DNA of 23,956 nucleotides from Deltaproteobacteria bacterium. GTDB lineage: Bacteria > Desulfobacterota > Syntrophia > Syntrophales > UBA5619. Numbering within the stretch: position 1 is the first letter of the stretch; the number at the start of each line of letters is the position of its first letter. A model generated the notes under the pieces. It did no database searches and was not told where the DNA came from. It was given only the letters and a program-made list of their open reading frames with translations. Of the stretch, positions 14,682 through 22,452 are shown piece by piece. The stretch lies in NCBI GenBank assembly GCA_021372695.1, contig JAJFTY010000156.1, forward strand, positions 1 through 23,956, written 5' to 3'. Both the position numbers and the translations under genes were made by a program.

Positions 14682-14765
14682 CGCAAGGATGCCTTGCGTG
14701 GCGCAATTTAGAGATTTTTCGAGTCGAAAAATATCTCTGAGCGCAAGTCGAGGCTGATCCTTGCG
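14682..14765. repeat. Nested inverted repeat in the nfo-rubrerythrin gap
   Basis: The 364-bp gap 14564-14927 contains no gene. Perfect 9-bp arms CGCAAGGAT (14682-14690) and ATCCTTGCG (14757-14765) enclose a second stem formed by AGAGATTTTTCGA and TCGAAAAATATCTCT (14710-14738, two-base bulge). CGCAAGG can also pair locally with CCTTGCG at 14692-14698. The ATTTTTCG core is shared with the outer arms of the repeat at 4104-4225, so the two may belong to one repeat family. Confidence 0.6.
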
Positions 14766-14801
14766 GTCGACTCTGAGTCACCACCTGCCCGGAAGATTGC
14801 T

Positions 14802-14830
14802 TTGCATATTGTCCGGCTGCTCCGTATAAT
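14802..14830 (+). promoter_or_regulatory. Sigma-70-type promoter for rubrerythrin
   Basis: TTGCAT (14802-14807) and a perfect TATAAT (14825-14830) are 17 bases apart. A start near 14837 leaves a leader of about 90 nt before the strong GAGGAGGTGA and ATG 14928. Confidence 0.72.
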
Positions 14831-14927
14831 GCGCCTGTCGGCCTCTTTTGCCCGCCTTTGGGTCGGCGCGACGGCATGCGGCCAGGGCCGAAGAGAATCG
14901 TAAATCTTTTGAGGAGGTGATGGAGAG

Positions 14928-15506
14928 ATGGCAAAGAGATTCAAGGGATCGGAGACCGAAAAGAATCTGCTCGCCGCTTTCGCCGGCGAGTCCCAGGCGA
15001 GGAACCGTTACACCTACTGGGCGAGCGCAGCGCGGAAGGAGGGGTTCGAGCAGATCGCGAACATCTTCATGGAGACCGGGGAAAACGAGAAGGAACATGC
15101 CAAGGTGTTTTTCAAGCATCTCCAGGGGGGCGAGGTGGTGATCACCGCCGGCTATCCCGCGGGCATGATCGGGACGACGAAGGTGAACCTCGAAGCGGCT
15201 GCGGCCGGCGAAAACATGGAGTGGACGACGCTCTATGCGGACTTCGCCAAAACGGCCAAGACCGAGGGATTTTCGGATGTGGCCCGTTCGTTCGAACAGA
15301 TTGCCAAGGTCGAGAAGTTTCACGAGATGCGCTACCGGAAGCTGATCGAAAACATCGCGCTGAAGAAGGTCTTCAAGAAGGCCGAGCCGGTGAAGTGGCA
15401 CTGCACCAACTGCGGCTACATCTTCGACGGGACGAAACCCCCGAAGGAGTGCCCCGCCTGCAAGCACCCTCAGTCCTACTACGAGGTCCTGGCCGAGAAC
15501 TATTGA
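14928..15506 (+). CDS. rbr: Rubrerythrin
   Basis: The 192-residue protein reduces hydrogen peroxide with electrons from rubredoxin-type partners, protecting anaerobes from oxidative stress. The N-terminal four-helix domain carries the di-iron ligands Glu21, Glu54 and His57 (ENEKEH), Glu95/Glu98 (GENMEW), and Glu129 and His132 (EKFHEM). A C-terminal rubredoxin-like domain has Cys159, Cys162, Cys175 and Cys178 (CTNCGYIF and CPACKHP) for Fe(SCys)4. Length matches classical rubrerythrin. ATG 14928 follows an excellent ribosome-binding site, GAGGAGGTGA, and a clear promoter. It is a single-gene transcript followed by a GC-rich palindrome at 15526-15543. Confidence 0.97.
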   Translation: MAKRFKGSETEKNLLAAFAGESQARNRYTYWASAARKEGFEQIANIFMETGENEKEHAKVFFKHLQGGEVVITAGYPAGMIGTTKVNLEAAAAGENMEWTTLYADFAKTAKTEGFSDVARSFEQIAKVEKFHEMRYRKLIENIALKKVFKKAEPVKWHCTNCGYIFDGTKPPKECPACKHPQSYYEVLAENY

Positions 15507-15525
15507 GCCGGACCGGCCGATGCGG

Positions 15526-15543
15526 GGAGGGGCCGGCCCCTCC
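15526..15543. terminator. GC-only palindrome after rubrerythrin, possible terminator
   Basis: A perfect 18-bp palindrome (GGAGGGGCC/GGCCCCTCC) begins 20 bases after the rubrerythrin stop, with a further GGCCCGGGCC palindrome at 15547-15556. It would form a very stable hairpin in either transcript, but no T run follows on either strand. It may be a Rho-assisted stop or an mRNA-stabilising structure rather than an intrinsic terminator. Confidence 0.4.
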
Positions 15544-15591
15544 TAAGGCCCGGGCCCTCCCCACCGTACAGCCTCTTTCATCCGCACCGAG

Positions 15592-16071
15592 TCACGTCGG
15601 TTTGGGGCTACGGCCCGCAGCCCGGTACGGGCCTCCGACCGCGGGAACCTTCTCCCACGGCTCCACGCCACCCGGCTGGACCGTGAAGAGCGGATGGGGA
15701 TCCGGGCTGTCGGTTTTTGCCAGGATCAGGGCCGCGGCGCGATCGCGGGCCGCGAGCTTCCCGAGCAGATGGTCCCGCTCGTAGAGAAGCTGTCCTTGCG
15801 TAACGGCGATGGCTGCAACCCTGCGGCGGGGGCCGATCTTCGCGGGGTCGAAACGGTAGCCGCGTCTTTCCGCCTCGTCCAGAACCCCCTTCAGATACGC
15901 GCCGATCGCCCTCACGGGCTCCGGGTGGTTCCGGAAACGGACCAATTGTGGGTGATTCACGTATCCGCGGGTTTTCCCCTTGAGGACGGCCTGCGCGAGC
16001 AGGGCCTCGCGCCAGAGGGCGAGAAGGCCCGCCCGGTCCAGATATTTTGGATGAACTGTCCAGAGGCGCAT
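15592..16071 (-). CDS. Pyrimidine dimer DNA glycosylase / endonuclease V family protein
   Basis: The 159-residue protein begins MRLWTVHPKYLDRAGLLALW and continues REALLAQAVLKGKTRGYVNHPQL, then VRFRNHPEPVRAIGAYLKGVL. This matches the small T4 endonuclease V-like family (Pyr_excise), which cuts the glycosidic bond at UV-induced pyrimidine dimers and then the abasic site. Glu22 lies at the position of the T4 catalytic Glu23. The frame is open to 16245, but ATG 16071 is chosen because GGAG sits five bases upstream and homologous sequence starts there. The upstream extension is basic, low-complexity and improbable. It lies downstream of the malic enzyme gene on the same strand with a 170-bp gap. 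Genuine activity on dimers in bacterial homologues is poorly studied. Confidence 0.85.
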   Translation of the reverse strand: MRLWTVHPKYLDRAGLLALWREALLAQAVLKGKTRGYVNHPQLVRFRNHPEPVRAIGAYLKGVLDEAERRGYRFDPAKIGPRRRVAAIAVTQGQLLYERDHLLGKLAARDRAAALILAKTDSPDPHPLFTVQPGGVEPWEKVPAVGGPYRAAGRSPKPT

Positions 16072-16209
16072 GATCGCTCCATGAGAGGTTCTTTGTCCGG
16101 GCGCACCCGCATGAAGGCCCGCCCCGCGACGTGGTTTCCATCTCCCCCCGGGCTTTCCCCAGGGCTCAATCTTCCCGATACAACCCTCCGTCCGATGACG
16201 GTGCAAACC

Positions 16210-16241
16210 AAAACGGCGGCGCCCTTCCGGGGCCTGTCCGT
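16210..16241 (-). terminator. Possible terminator after the malic enzyme gene
   Basis: On the minus strand ACGG (16238-16241) pairs with CCGT (16213-16216), and an inner GCCC/GGGC stem uses 16221-16224 and 16230-16233, with mismatches between. TTTT then TTT follow immediately downstream. The stem is imperfect, so this is a weak call. Confidence 0.35.
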
Positions 16242-17891
16242 TCACACATAAGACCTGTAGACGGCGTCGTACATCTTCGACCGGATGTGGCCGGCCAGAT
16301 CGGCCGGTTCCGCGATCGCCGCGAGGCCCTGGGCAAAGGCGATCCGGGCGACAGCGAGCGCGATCTCGACCGATACCTCGCGAATCCGCGAGAGGGCCGG
16401 ATAGATCCGCCCCACCTCGAAATCCTCCTCCGTCACCTGCGCCTCCAGGGCCCGGGCCGCCGCTGCGAACATCTCATCCGTGACGCGCGACGCCTCGGTG
16501 GCGAGAATGGCCAGCCCCACGCCGGGAAAGATGTAGCTGTTGTTCGCCTGGCCAGGCACAAAGGTCCGGCCGTCCATCGCAACCTCCGGGAACTGGCTAC
16601 CGCTCGCGAAGACGGCCCGTCCCTCCGTGAACCGATAGGCCTCTTCGGCCGTGCATTCCGACCGGGAGGTCGGATTCGAAAGCGCAAGGACGATCGGGCG
16701 CCGGTTGATCCGGGCCATCGCCTCGAGGACGGCCCGCGTGAAGGTGCCGCGCTGGCCCGATGCGCCGATGATCGCCGTCGGCTTGACCGCCTCGACAACC
16801 GCAAGGAGATCCGGCCGGGGGGGATCGTCCCGGGCGAAACGGCGCTTCTGCTCGGAGAGGTCGGTCCGGCCGGAGACGACGAGTCCCTTGGAATCGAGAA
16901 ACCAGCAGCGGCGGCGGGCTTCGCCTGCCGAGAGGCCCTCTCCGGTCAGCGCGGAGACGATCAGGTTGCCGATGCCCACGGCGGCGCTCCCCGCGCCCAG
17001 GATCACGATCCGCTGTTCATCCAGTCTGCCGCCGATCATCCGCAGCGCGGAATAGAGTCCGGCCAGCGTCATCGCGGCGGTTCCCTGGATGTCGTCGTTG
17101 AACGTGCGGTAGCGGTCCCGGTACCGCTCCAGCAGACGGAAGGCGTTCAGGTTCCCGAAATCCTCGAACTGGATCATCGCGCGGGGGAATGTCCGGGCCA
17201 CGGCCGCCATGAACTCGTCGATCAGCGCGTCGTATTCCTCGCCCCGCAGGCGCGGTTCGGGCAGTCCGATGTAGCAGGGGTCGCCCGATACTTTGGGGTT
17301 GTTGGTCCCGACATCGATCATGACCGGCAGGCAGAGACCCGGATCGATCCCCGCACAGGCCGTGTAGAGCGACAGTTTGCCGATCGGGATTCCCATGCCG
17401 TTCGCTCCGAGATCGCCCAGCCCAAGGATGCGTTCGCCATCAGTGACGACGATGACGCGGACCTCCCGATGGGACCAGTTCCGCAGGCACTCTTCGACGC
17501 GGTTCCGATCGTATTTCGAGATGAAAATGCCCCGCGGCCGCCGGAAGATCCGGCTGTACTCCTGGCAGGCGAGCCCCACGGTCGGCGTGTAGACGATGGG
17601 GCTGAGCTCGGTCATGTTCCGGATCAGCACCCGATAGAAGAGCTTTTCATTGCGGTCCTGCAGGCCGACTAGGTAGAGGTATTTTGCGAGGTTGTTTTCC
17701 TTGCAGCGGATATTGTCCATCACATGCCAGGCCCGTTCCGCCTGGGTGAAGATGCGGGGGGGAAGCAGGCCGCGCAATCCGAGCGCATCCCGCTCCGCCG
17801 CCGTGAAGGAGGTCCCCTTGTTCAGAGTCGGATCGTGGAGCAGATCGATCCCCCGCGGAAGTTCCGCCGGGGCGGGTTGATGATTCGACAT
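16242..17891 (-). CDS. maeA: NAD-type malic enzyme (oxaloacetate-decarboxylating malate dehydrogenase)
   Basis: The 549-residue enzyme converts malate to pyruvate and CO2 with reduction of NAD(P)+. It has the long bacterial/eukaryotic MaeA form (E. coli MaeA 565 residues). Visible features are the catalytic Tyr101 in SPIVYTPTVGLACQEY, Lys172 in GMGIPIGKLSLYTACAGI, metal ligands in QFEDFGN (Glu243/Asp244) and FNDDIQGTA (Asp267), and the Rossmann loop GAGSAAVGIGN (about 299-309). The C-terminal ALSNPTSRSECTAEEAY and PGQANNSYIFPGVGLA are also family hallmarks. ATG 17891 is preferred to ATG 17909 because GAGAGGA precedes it at good spacing. It stands alone and is divergent from the dehydrogenase-ligase group, with a shared 298-bp upstream region. 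Cofactor choice (NAD or NADP) cannot be settled by eye. Confidence 0.95.
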   Translation of the reverse strand: MSNHQPAPAELPRGIDLLHDPTLNKGTSFTAAERDALGLRGLLPPRIFTQAERAWHVMDNIRCKENNLAKYLYLVGLQDRNEKLFYRVLIRNMTELSPIVYTPTVGLACQEYSRIFRRPRGIFISKYDRNRVEECLRNWSHREVRVIVVTDGERILGLGDLGANGMGIPIGKLSLYTACAGIDPGLCLPVMIDVGTNNPKVSGDPCYIGLPEPRLRGEEYDALIDEFMAAVARTFPRAMIQFEDFGNLNAFRLLERYRDRYRTFNDDIQGTAAMTLAGLYSALRMIGGRLDEQRIVILGAGSAAVGIGNLIVSALTGEGLSAGEARRRCWFLDSKGLVVSGRTDLSEQKRRFARDDPPRPDLLAVVEAVKPTAIIGASGQRGTFTRAVLEAMARINRRPIVLALSNPTSRSECTAEEAYRFTEGRAVFASGSQFPEVAMDGRTFVPGQANNSYIFPGVGLAILATEASRVTDEMFAAAARALEAQVTEEDFEVGRIYPALSRIREVSVEIALAVARIAFAQGLAAIAEPADLAGHIRSKMYDAVYRSYV

Positions 17892-18085
17892 CGCTCTTTC
17901 CTCTCCCATTTCATGGGCTGCATCCCTCTTGAACGGGCGGACGCCAGTTCTCCCTTTACAGAATAAATGTTAGTGACTCGACACCGCTAAGTCAAATTCG
18001 ACCGGCCGTGCAGGGGGCAGTTCGGGTCAATCCATTTTGAAATCCGCAAATTTTGCCGCTCTCTCTGCCTTCTTTTGCCTTGAAA

Positions 18086-18119
18086 AATTGTTCCGTTTCA
18101 TGCATGAAGGTACACAATT
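18086..18119. promoter_or_regulatory. 34-bp dyad, candidate operator upstream of the HSD10-like gene
   Basis: A perfect 12-bp palindrome TTCATGCATGAA (18097-18108) is flanked by AATTGT (18086-18091) and ACAATT (18114-18119). The flanking pair is symmetric about exactly the same centre. It overlaps the base after a TTGAAA at 18080-18085 that could be a -35 box, and lies about 70 bp before ATG 18190. The size and symmetry fit a TetR-type repressor site; no regulator gene is in the window. Confidence 0.5.
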
Positions 18120-18189
18120 GGGGCGCTCATCCGGTGGGACGAATGGGCGGAGAATGGGAGACCACAGTACAAAGAAGGGAGAAGGTACC

Positions 18190-18957
18190 ATGCAGATCAA
18201 AGATGCAATGATAATCATCACGGGAGGCGCATCCGGTCTGGGCGAGGCGTGTGCCCGGAGCCTGTCCGCCCTGGGAGGGAAGGTGGCGATCCTCGACATC
18301 GCCACGGAGCGGGGTGAAAAGCTGGCCGCCGAACTGGGTTCGAACGTGATCTTCGTCGGAGGGGACGTGACGAGCGACGAGAGCGGTGCCGCGGCTGTGG
18401 CGAAAGCGGTCGCCGCCTTCGGGAGGATCAATGTCGCGATCAACTGCGCCGGCGTCGCCGATCCGGGGAAGGTGCTCTCCAAAAAAGGGCCGATGTCCCT
18501 GGCGTTTTTCAATCGGGTGGTTCAGATCAACCTCGTCGGCACCCTGAACATCGTCCGCCTTGCCGTGGAGCAGATGGTCAAGAACACGGCCGATGAGGAT
18601 GGGGAGAAGGGGGTCATCATCAACACCGCCTCCGTGGCCGCTTTCGACGGCCAGATCGGCCAGGCGGCTTACAGTGCCTCCAAGGCCGGGGTCGCGGGGA
18701 TGACGCTGCCGATCGCCCGGGAGTGCGCCGATTACGGAATCCGGGTGATGACGATCGCTCCGGGTCTGTTCGATACCCCCATGATGGCCGGCCTTCCGGA
18801 GAGCGTCCGGGTTCAACTGGCCCAGACGACTCCCTTCCCGAAGCGCCTCGGACGGCCGCAGGAGTATGCCGCGCTCGCGCGTCACATCATCGAGAACAAG
18901 ATGCTGAACGGTGAGTGCATCCGTCTCGACGGAGCCATCCGGATGACAGCCCGTTAG
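18190..18957 (+). CDS. 3-hydroxyacyl-CoA dehydrogenase, SDR type (HSD10-like)
   Basis: The 255-residue protein is an NAD-dependent short-chain dehydrogenase. It matches mammalian HSD17B10 (3-hydroxyacyl-CoA / 2-methyl-3-hydroxybutyryl-CoA dehydrogenase) closely along its length. Motifs are TGGASGLG at 11-18, Asp36 (LDI, favouring NAD), NCAG at 85-88, GVIINTASVAAFDGQ with Ser148, and AYSASKAG with Tyr161 and Lys165. They are followed by MTLPIARECADYGIRVMTIAPGLF and the C-terminal GECIRLDGAIRM. Such enzymes oxidise 3-hydroxyacyl-CoA in beta-oxidation of straight or branched acids. ATG 18190 has GGGAGAAGG upstream; the upstream frame extension is not conserved in character. It precedes two acyl-CoA ligase genes on the same strand across a 132-bp gap with a G12 run. 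Confidence 0.94.
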   Translation: MQIKDAMIIITGGASGLGEACARSLSALGGKVAILDIATERGEKLAAELGSNVIFVGGDVTSDESGAAAVAKAVAAFGRINVAINCAGVADPGKVLSKKGPMSLAFFNRVVQINLVGTLNIVRLAVEQMVKNTADEDGEKGVIINTASVAAFDGQIGQAAYSASKAGVAGMTLPIARECADYGIRVMTIAPGLFDTPMMAGLPESVRVQLAQTTPFPKRLGRPQEYAALARHIIENKMLNGECIRLDGAIRMTAR

Positions 18958-18962
18958 GAAGA

Positions 18963-18974
18963 GGGGGGGGGGGG
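18963..18974 (+). repeat. Run of 12 G between the dehydrogenase and ligase genes
   Basis: Twelve consecutive G occur six bases after the dehydrogenase stop codon and 115 bases before the ligase start. It is the longest homopolymer I saw in the window. Such tracts are prone to slippage; here it is non-coding. Confidence 0.85.
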
Positions 18975-19089
18975 CGTTCCTGCGGAAGCAGGGCGTGTGG
19001 ATTGATCGGAGGGGGTGAGAAACAGGAAAGGTCAACTCGTCAACTGGACCGAACGTCATTGAACGCAGCTTGAATCAAGGAGGGGGACC

Positions 19090-20766
19090 ATGATCTTAGC
19101 GCCGCAGGAGATGATCAGGAAGTGGACGGAAGCGGGTGCCTGGGGAGACAAGACCTTCATCGACTATTTCAAGGAGCATGTCCACACGCAGCCGGACAAG
19201 GTCTGCCTTGTCGATCCGCTGAACAAGGAGGCCCTGGTCGGCCTGAAGCCTGAACGGCTCACCTACCGCGAGCTGGACCGGGCCATCGATGCCGCGGCCG
19301 AAGCACTCCTCGCCCAGGGCATCCTCAAAGACGACATCATCATGGTGCAGCTTCCCAACACCTGGGAGCTGGCGATGCTCTATCTGGCGATCACCCGGGC
19401 GGGCGCCGTGATCTCCCCGATGCCGATGCAGTGGCGCTTCTCGGAACTCAATTTCATCGCGGGCATGACCCGTGCCGCGGCGCTGATCACCGTAGAGGAG
19501 TTCGGCGGCTACAGCCACGGGGAGATGGCCCGGAAAATCCAGGCGAACCATGCCTCGGTCAAGCATCTCCTCACCCTTCCGGAGATCCGTGAGATGGCCG
19601 GTGGCGAAGTCACCGGGAAGCTGGACGGGATCCGGATCGATCCCAACGACGTCTTCACCCTCTGCTGGTCCTCGGGCACCGAGGCGGAGCCCAAGGGATG
19701 CCCGCTTTCCCACAACAACTGGCTCTTCCAGGCCTCTCTCTGCTTCGAGTCCGCCCCGATCCTTCCGGGCGACAACCTCATCACCGCCGGCCCCCTGGTC
19801 AACATGGCCTCCATCGGGACCGTTTTCGTCGAATGGCTCAAGGGAGGAGGAAAACTCGTCCTTCACCACCCCTTCGACGGCCCGACCTTCATCCTCCAGA
19901 TGATCATGGAGGAGATCCACTACACCCTGCTGGTTCCCGCCGTCATCAACGCACTCCTGAAGCATCCCAAGGTTGACCAGTTCGACCTTTCCAAGGCGCG
20001 GGCGATCACGATCGGCGCGGCGCCGCCATCCCTCTGGTCCGTGCAGGAGCTCAAGCGCCGCTGGGGGATCGAGTTCGGCAACATCTGGGGTCAGAACGAG
20101 GGGACCGGGAACATCGCCGGCCCGTTCCACATCCCCGACATGGAGATGCGGATCGACCACTTCCCGCAGTTCGGGAAAAAGGAGTCACATTGGAATCTCG
20201 ACGGATTCCTCCGCCACATCGACATGAAGGTCGTCGATCCCGTGACCAAGGGGGAGGTGACCGAAGAGGGCAAGGTCGGCGAGCTCTTCTACCGTGGGCC
20301 AAACGTGATTCCCGGCTACTACAGGCGCCCCGACCTGACGGCGAAGGCGTTCGACCGGGAGGGCTTCTTCAACACGGGGGATCTCTTCCAGGTCAAGGAC
20401 AACGACTGCGTCGGGTTCTTCGACCGGTCGAAGGACATCATCATCCGCGGCGGCTTCAACGTGAGCGCCCAGGAGGTGGAGAACATGGTCCTCGGCCATC
20501 CCAAGGTCCAGGATGCGGCGGCGGTCGCCATGCCCGACGAGATCCTGGGCGAGCGGACCTGCGTCTACGTGGTCCCGCGGCTGGGCGAGACGGTCACGCT
20601 TGCGGAGATTGTCGCCTTCATGAAGGAACAGGGGATCGCCGTCTACAAGATCCCCGAGCGCCTGGAGATCGTGGCGGCCATCCCGCGCAATCCCGTGGGC
20701 AAGATTTTGAAGAAGAGCCTGCGCGAAGACATCCGGGCGAAGATGGCCGCGAAGGTCGGGACGTGA
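19090..20766 (+). CDS. AMP-forming acyl-CoA ligase (ANL superfamily), first of a pair
   Basis: The 558-residue enzyme adenylates a carboxylic acid and transfers it to CoA. The motifs are largely intact: the phosphate loop WSSGTEAEPKGCPLSH (193-208), IWGQNEGTG (332-340), NTGDLF with Asp431, DRSKDIIIRGGFNVSAQEVE (445-464) and the catalytic Lys538 in NPVGKILKK. The loop reads SSGTEAEPKG instead of SGTTGxPKG and the A5 motif has GQNE instead of GxTE, both within the known range of the family. GGAGGGGGACC precedes ATG 19090. It overlaps the next ligase by one base (TGATG). It probably activates a medium-chain, branched or cyclic/aromatic acid feeding the adjacent dehydrogenase. The substrate cannot be read from the sequence. 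Confidence 0.93.
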   Translation: MILAPQEMIRKWTEAGAWGDKTFIDYFKEHVHTQPDKVCLVDPLNKEALVGLKPERLTYRELDRAIDAAAEALLAQGILKDDIIMVQLPNTWELAMLYLAITRAGAVISPMPMQWRFSELNFIAGMTRAAALITVEEFGGYSHGEMARKIQANHASVKHLLTLPEIREMAGGEVTGKLDGIRIDPNDVFTLCWSSGTEAEPKGCPLSHNNWLFQASLCFESAPILPGDNLITAGPLVNMASIGTVFVEWLKGGGKLVLHHPFDGPTFILQMIMEEIHYTLLVPAVINALLKHPKVDQFDLSKARAITIGAAPPSLWSVQELKRRWGIEFGNIWGQNEGTGNIAGPFHIPDMEMRIDHFPQFGKKESHWNLDGFLRHIDMKVVDPVTKGEVTEEGKVGELFYRGPNVIPGYYRRPDLTAKAFDREGFFNTGDLFQVKDNDCVGFFDRSKDIIIRGGFNVSAQEVENMVLGHPKVQDAAAVAMPDEILGERTCVYVVPRLGETVTLAEIVAFMKEQGIAVYKIPERLEIVAAIPRNPVGKILKKSLREDIRAKMAAKVGT

Positions 20767-22286
20767 TGCGGGGGAACATCGACAGCATCGGCGACATGCT
20801 CCGCCTGACCGCGGAGAAGCACCCGCACCGGACCGCGATCGTCTTCGAAAACGGACGGATCACCTACTGGGAGCTGAACCGGCGCGTGAACAGCCTTGCC
20901 AATGCGCTTATCGGGCTGGGGCTGGGGAAGGGGGACCGGGCCGCCTTCCTCTACCTCAACTCCCCGGAGTTCGTCACGGCATGGTTTGCCATCGCCAAGG
21001 CCGGCGGGGTCGGCGTACCCCTGAACTTTGGCCTCGTTGCCCGGGAGTTGAGCCACCAGATCGCCGCCGCCGGAGCGCGGGCGCTCCTCCACGCACCCCT
21101 CTTTGCGGACCGGATCGGCGAAATCCGGAAAGAGCTGGAAACCGTCCGGATCCACATCTGCGACGGCCGGGGGGGAAGCCACGATTGGGAAGAGCTTCTT
21201 TCCGGGGCATCGCAGGAGGAACCGGCGGAAACGGCCGGGCTCTATGACCCGGGCCTCATCCTCTACACGGCCGGCGTAACGGGGATCCCCAAGGGCGCTC
21301 TCCTGACGCACAGAAACTGCCTCTTCAACGCCTTCACCTGCGCTATCGACTACGGGCTTTCCGGCCGGGACGTCCTCCAGATCATCCCGCCGCTCTTCCA
21401 CCCGGCCACGCTCAACTGCATGCTCCTGCCTGGGATCGTCCTCGGTGCGTCTGCGGTGATCCACCGCCGTTTCGATCCGGCGGAGATGCTCTCGGCCGTC
21501 GAGCGCGAGGGGGTGACTGCGATCTGGGGGCCCGCGACGATGTGGCTCCAGTTGCTCCGCCATCCCGGGATCGACCGTTACGACCGCAGTTCCGTGCGGC
21601 TGATCGCGAACGGCGCGATGCCCCTGACCCGGGAATCCCGGAAAGAGGTCCTGGGTCTGTTTCCGAATGCGGCCATGATGGATGTCTACGGCGTGACGGA
21701 GTCCTCTCCCGGCGCCACGATCCTGCGCCCGGCCGAGGCGCTCGAAAGACCGGCATCCATCGGCCGGCCGCTCACGCTGACCGACGTCCGGATCATCGAC
21801 CGGAAAGGGGCGGAAGCCCCGCCGGGCGTGATCGGCGAGATCGCGATCCGGGGGAATCTCTTCGAGCGGTACGACCGGATGCCGGGCGAGACTGATGAAG
21901 CTGTCCGGGATGGCTTTTTCCGGACGGGCGATATGGGGCGCCGGGATGCCGACGGTTTCCTCTATCTTGTCGACCGGAAGGCGGATGTGATCCGCACCGA
22001 TGGAGAGGAGGTCTACTCCCGCGAGGTCGAGGAGGTGCTCCAGGCCAACCCGAAGGTCCTCGAGAGCGCCGTGATCGGCGTGCCGGATGAGATGCACGGC
22101 GAGCGGGTCGAGGCGGTCGTCGCCTGCCGGCAGGAGTCCGGCGAGGAGGAACTGATCGCCTGGTGCCGGCAGAACCTGGCCGCCTACAAGTGCCCCGGCC
22201 GGGTCCACTTCGTGAAGGAGATCCCGAAGACGCCGGCGGGCAAGATCGTGAAAGCGGTCCTCCGCAGGCGCTATTCATCGGACTGA
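20766..22286 (+). CDS. AMP-forming acyl-CoA ligase (ANL superfamily), second of a pair
   Basis: The 506-residue protein is a second adenylate-forming enzyme, shorter than its neighbour and only distantly similar. The phosphate loop is YTAGVTGIPKGALLTH (167-182), where the usual Ser-Gly-Thr becomes Ala-Gly-Val. VYGVTESSP (308-316), RTGDM with Asp389 and VDRKADVIRTDGEEVYSREVEE (402-423) follow, and Lys493 lies in PAGKIVKA. The hinge motif reads RTDGEEV rather than the usual SGGENV. The ATG overlaps the stop of the first ligase, so the two are translationally coupled and may act in the same pathway. The catalytic Lys is kept, so activity is likely. The altered loop residues may change substrate or kinetics. 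It is the last gene before a repeat unit. Confidence 0.92.
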   Translation: MRGNIDSIGDMLRLTAEKHPHRTAIVFENGRITYWELNRRVNSLANALIGLGLGKGDRAAFLYLNSPEFVTAWFAIAKAGGVGVPLNFGLVARELSHQIAAAGARALLHAPLFADRIGEIRKELETVRIHICDGRGGSHDWEELLSGASQEEPAETAGLYDPGLILYTAGVTGIPKGALLTHRNCLFNAFTCAIDYGLSGRDVLQIIPPLFHPATLNCMLLPGIVLGASAVIHRRFDPAEMLSAVEREGVTAIWGPATMWLQLLRHPGIDRYDRSSVRLIANGAMPLTRESRKEVLGLFPNAAMMDVYGVTESSPGATILRPAEALERPASIGRPLTLTDVRIIDRKGAEAPPGVIGEIAIRGNLFERYDRMPGETDEAVRDGFFRTGDMGRRDADGFLYLVDRKADVIRTDGEEVYSREVEEVLQANPKVLESAVIGVPDEMHGERVEAVVACRQESGEEELIAWCRQNLAAYKCPGRVHFVKEIPKTPAGKIVKAVLRRRYSSD

Positions 22287-22292
22287 TAGAAC

Positions 22293-22407
22293 GTCATGCC
22301 GGACCCCGGATCGGGTCCGGGGCAGGCTCTGATCCGGCGTCCAGTCATTACAGGTTCCCGGCTTTCGCCGGGACGACGTCTGGATTCCGGCTTTCGCCGG
22401 AATGACG
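22293..22407. repeat. Intergenic repeat unit made of three hairpins (GTCATNCCGG ends)
   Basis: The unit is bounded by GTCATGCCGG and, inverted, CCGGAATGAC. It contains three perfect hairpins: CCGGACCC/GGGTCCGG (22299-22320), CCCGGC-TTTC-GCCGGG (22357-22372) and ATTCCGGC-TTTC-GCCGGAAT (22384-22403). The phrase GATTCCGGCTTTCGCCGGAATGAC is a widely dispersed intergenic repeat in GC-rich proteobacteria (given from general knowledge). It follows the second ligase stop by six bases and may limit read-through. Confidence 0.75.
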
Positions 22408-22452
22408 ACTTTGTCATATATTATTGTCGGAGTAGTCATAGAAGGATTTGCG

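Noticed and set aside
16131..17672. 513-codon plus-strand frame opposite the malic enzyme
   Set aside because: Malic enzyme on the minus strand has all family motifs; the plus frame is Arg/Asp/Gly-rich without motifs.
20643..22208. 521-codon minus-strand frame opposite the second ligase
   Set aside because: Shadow of a GC-rich gene; no domain and no start context.
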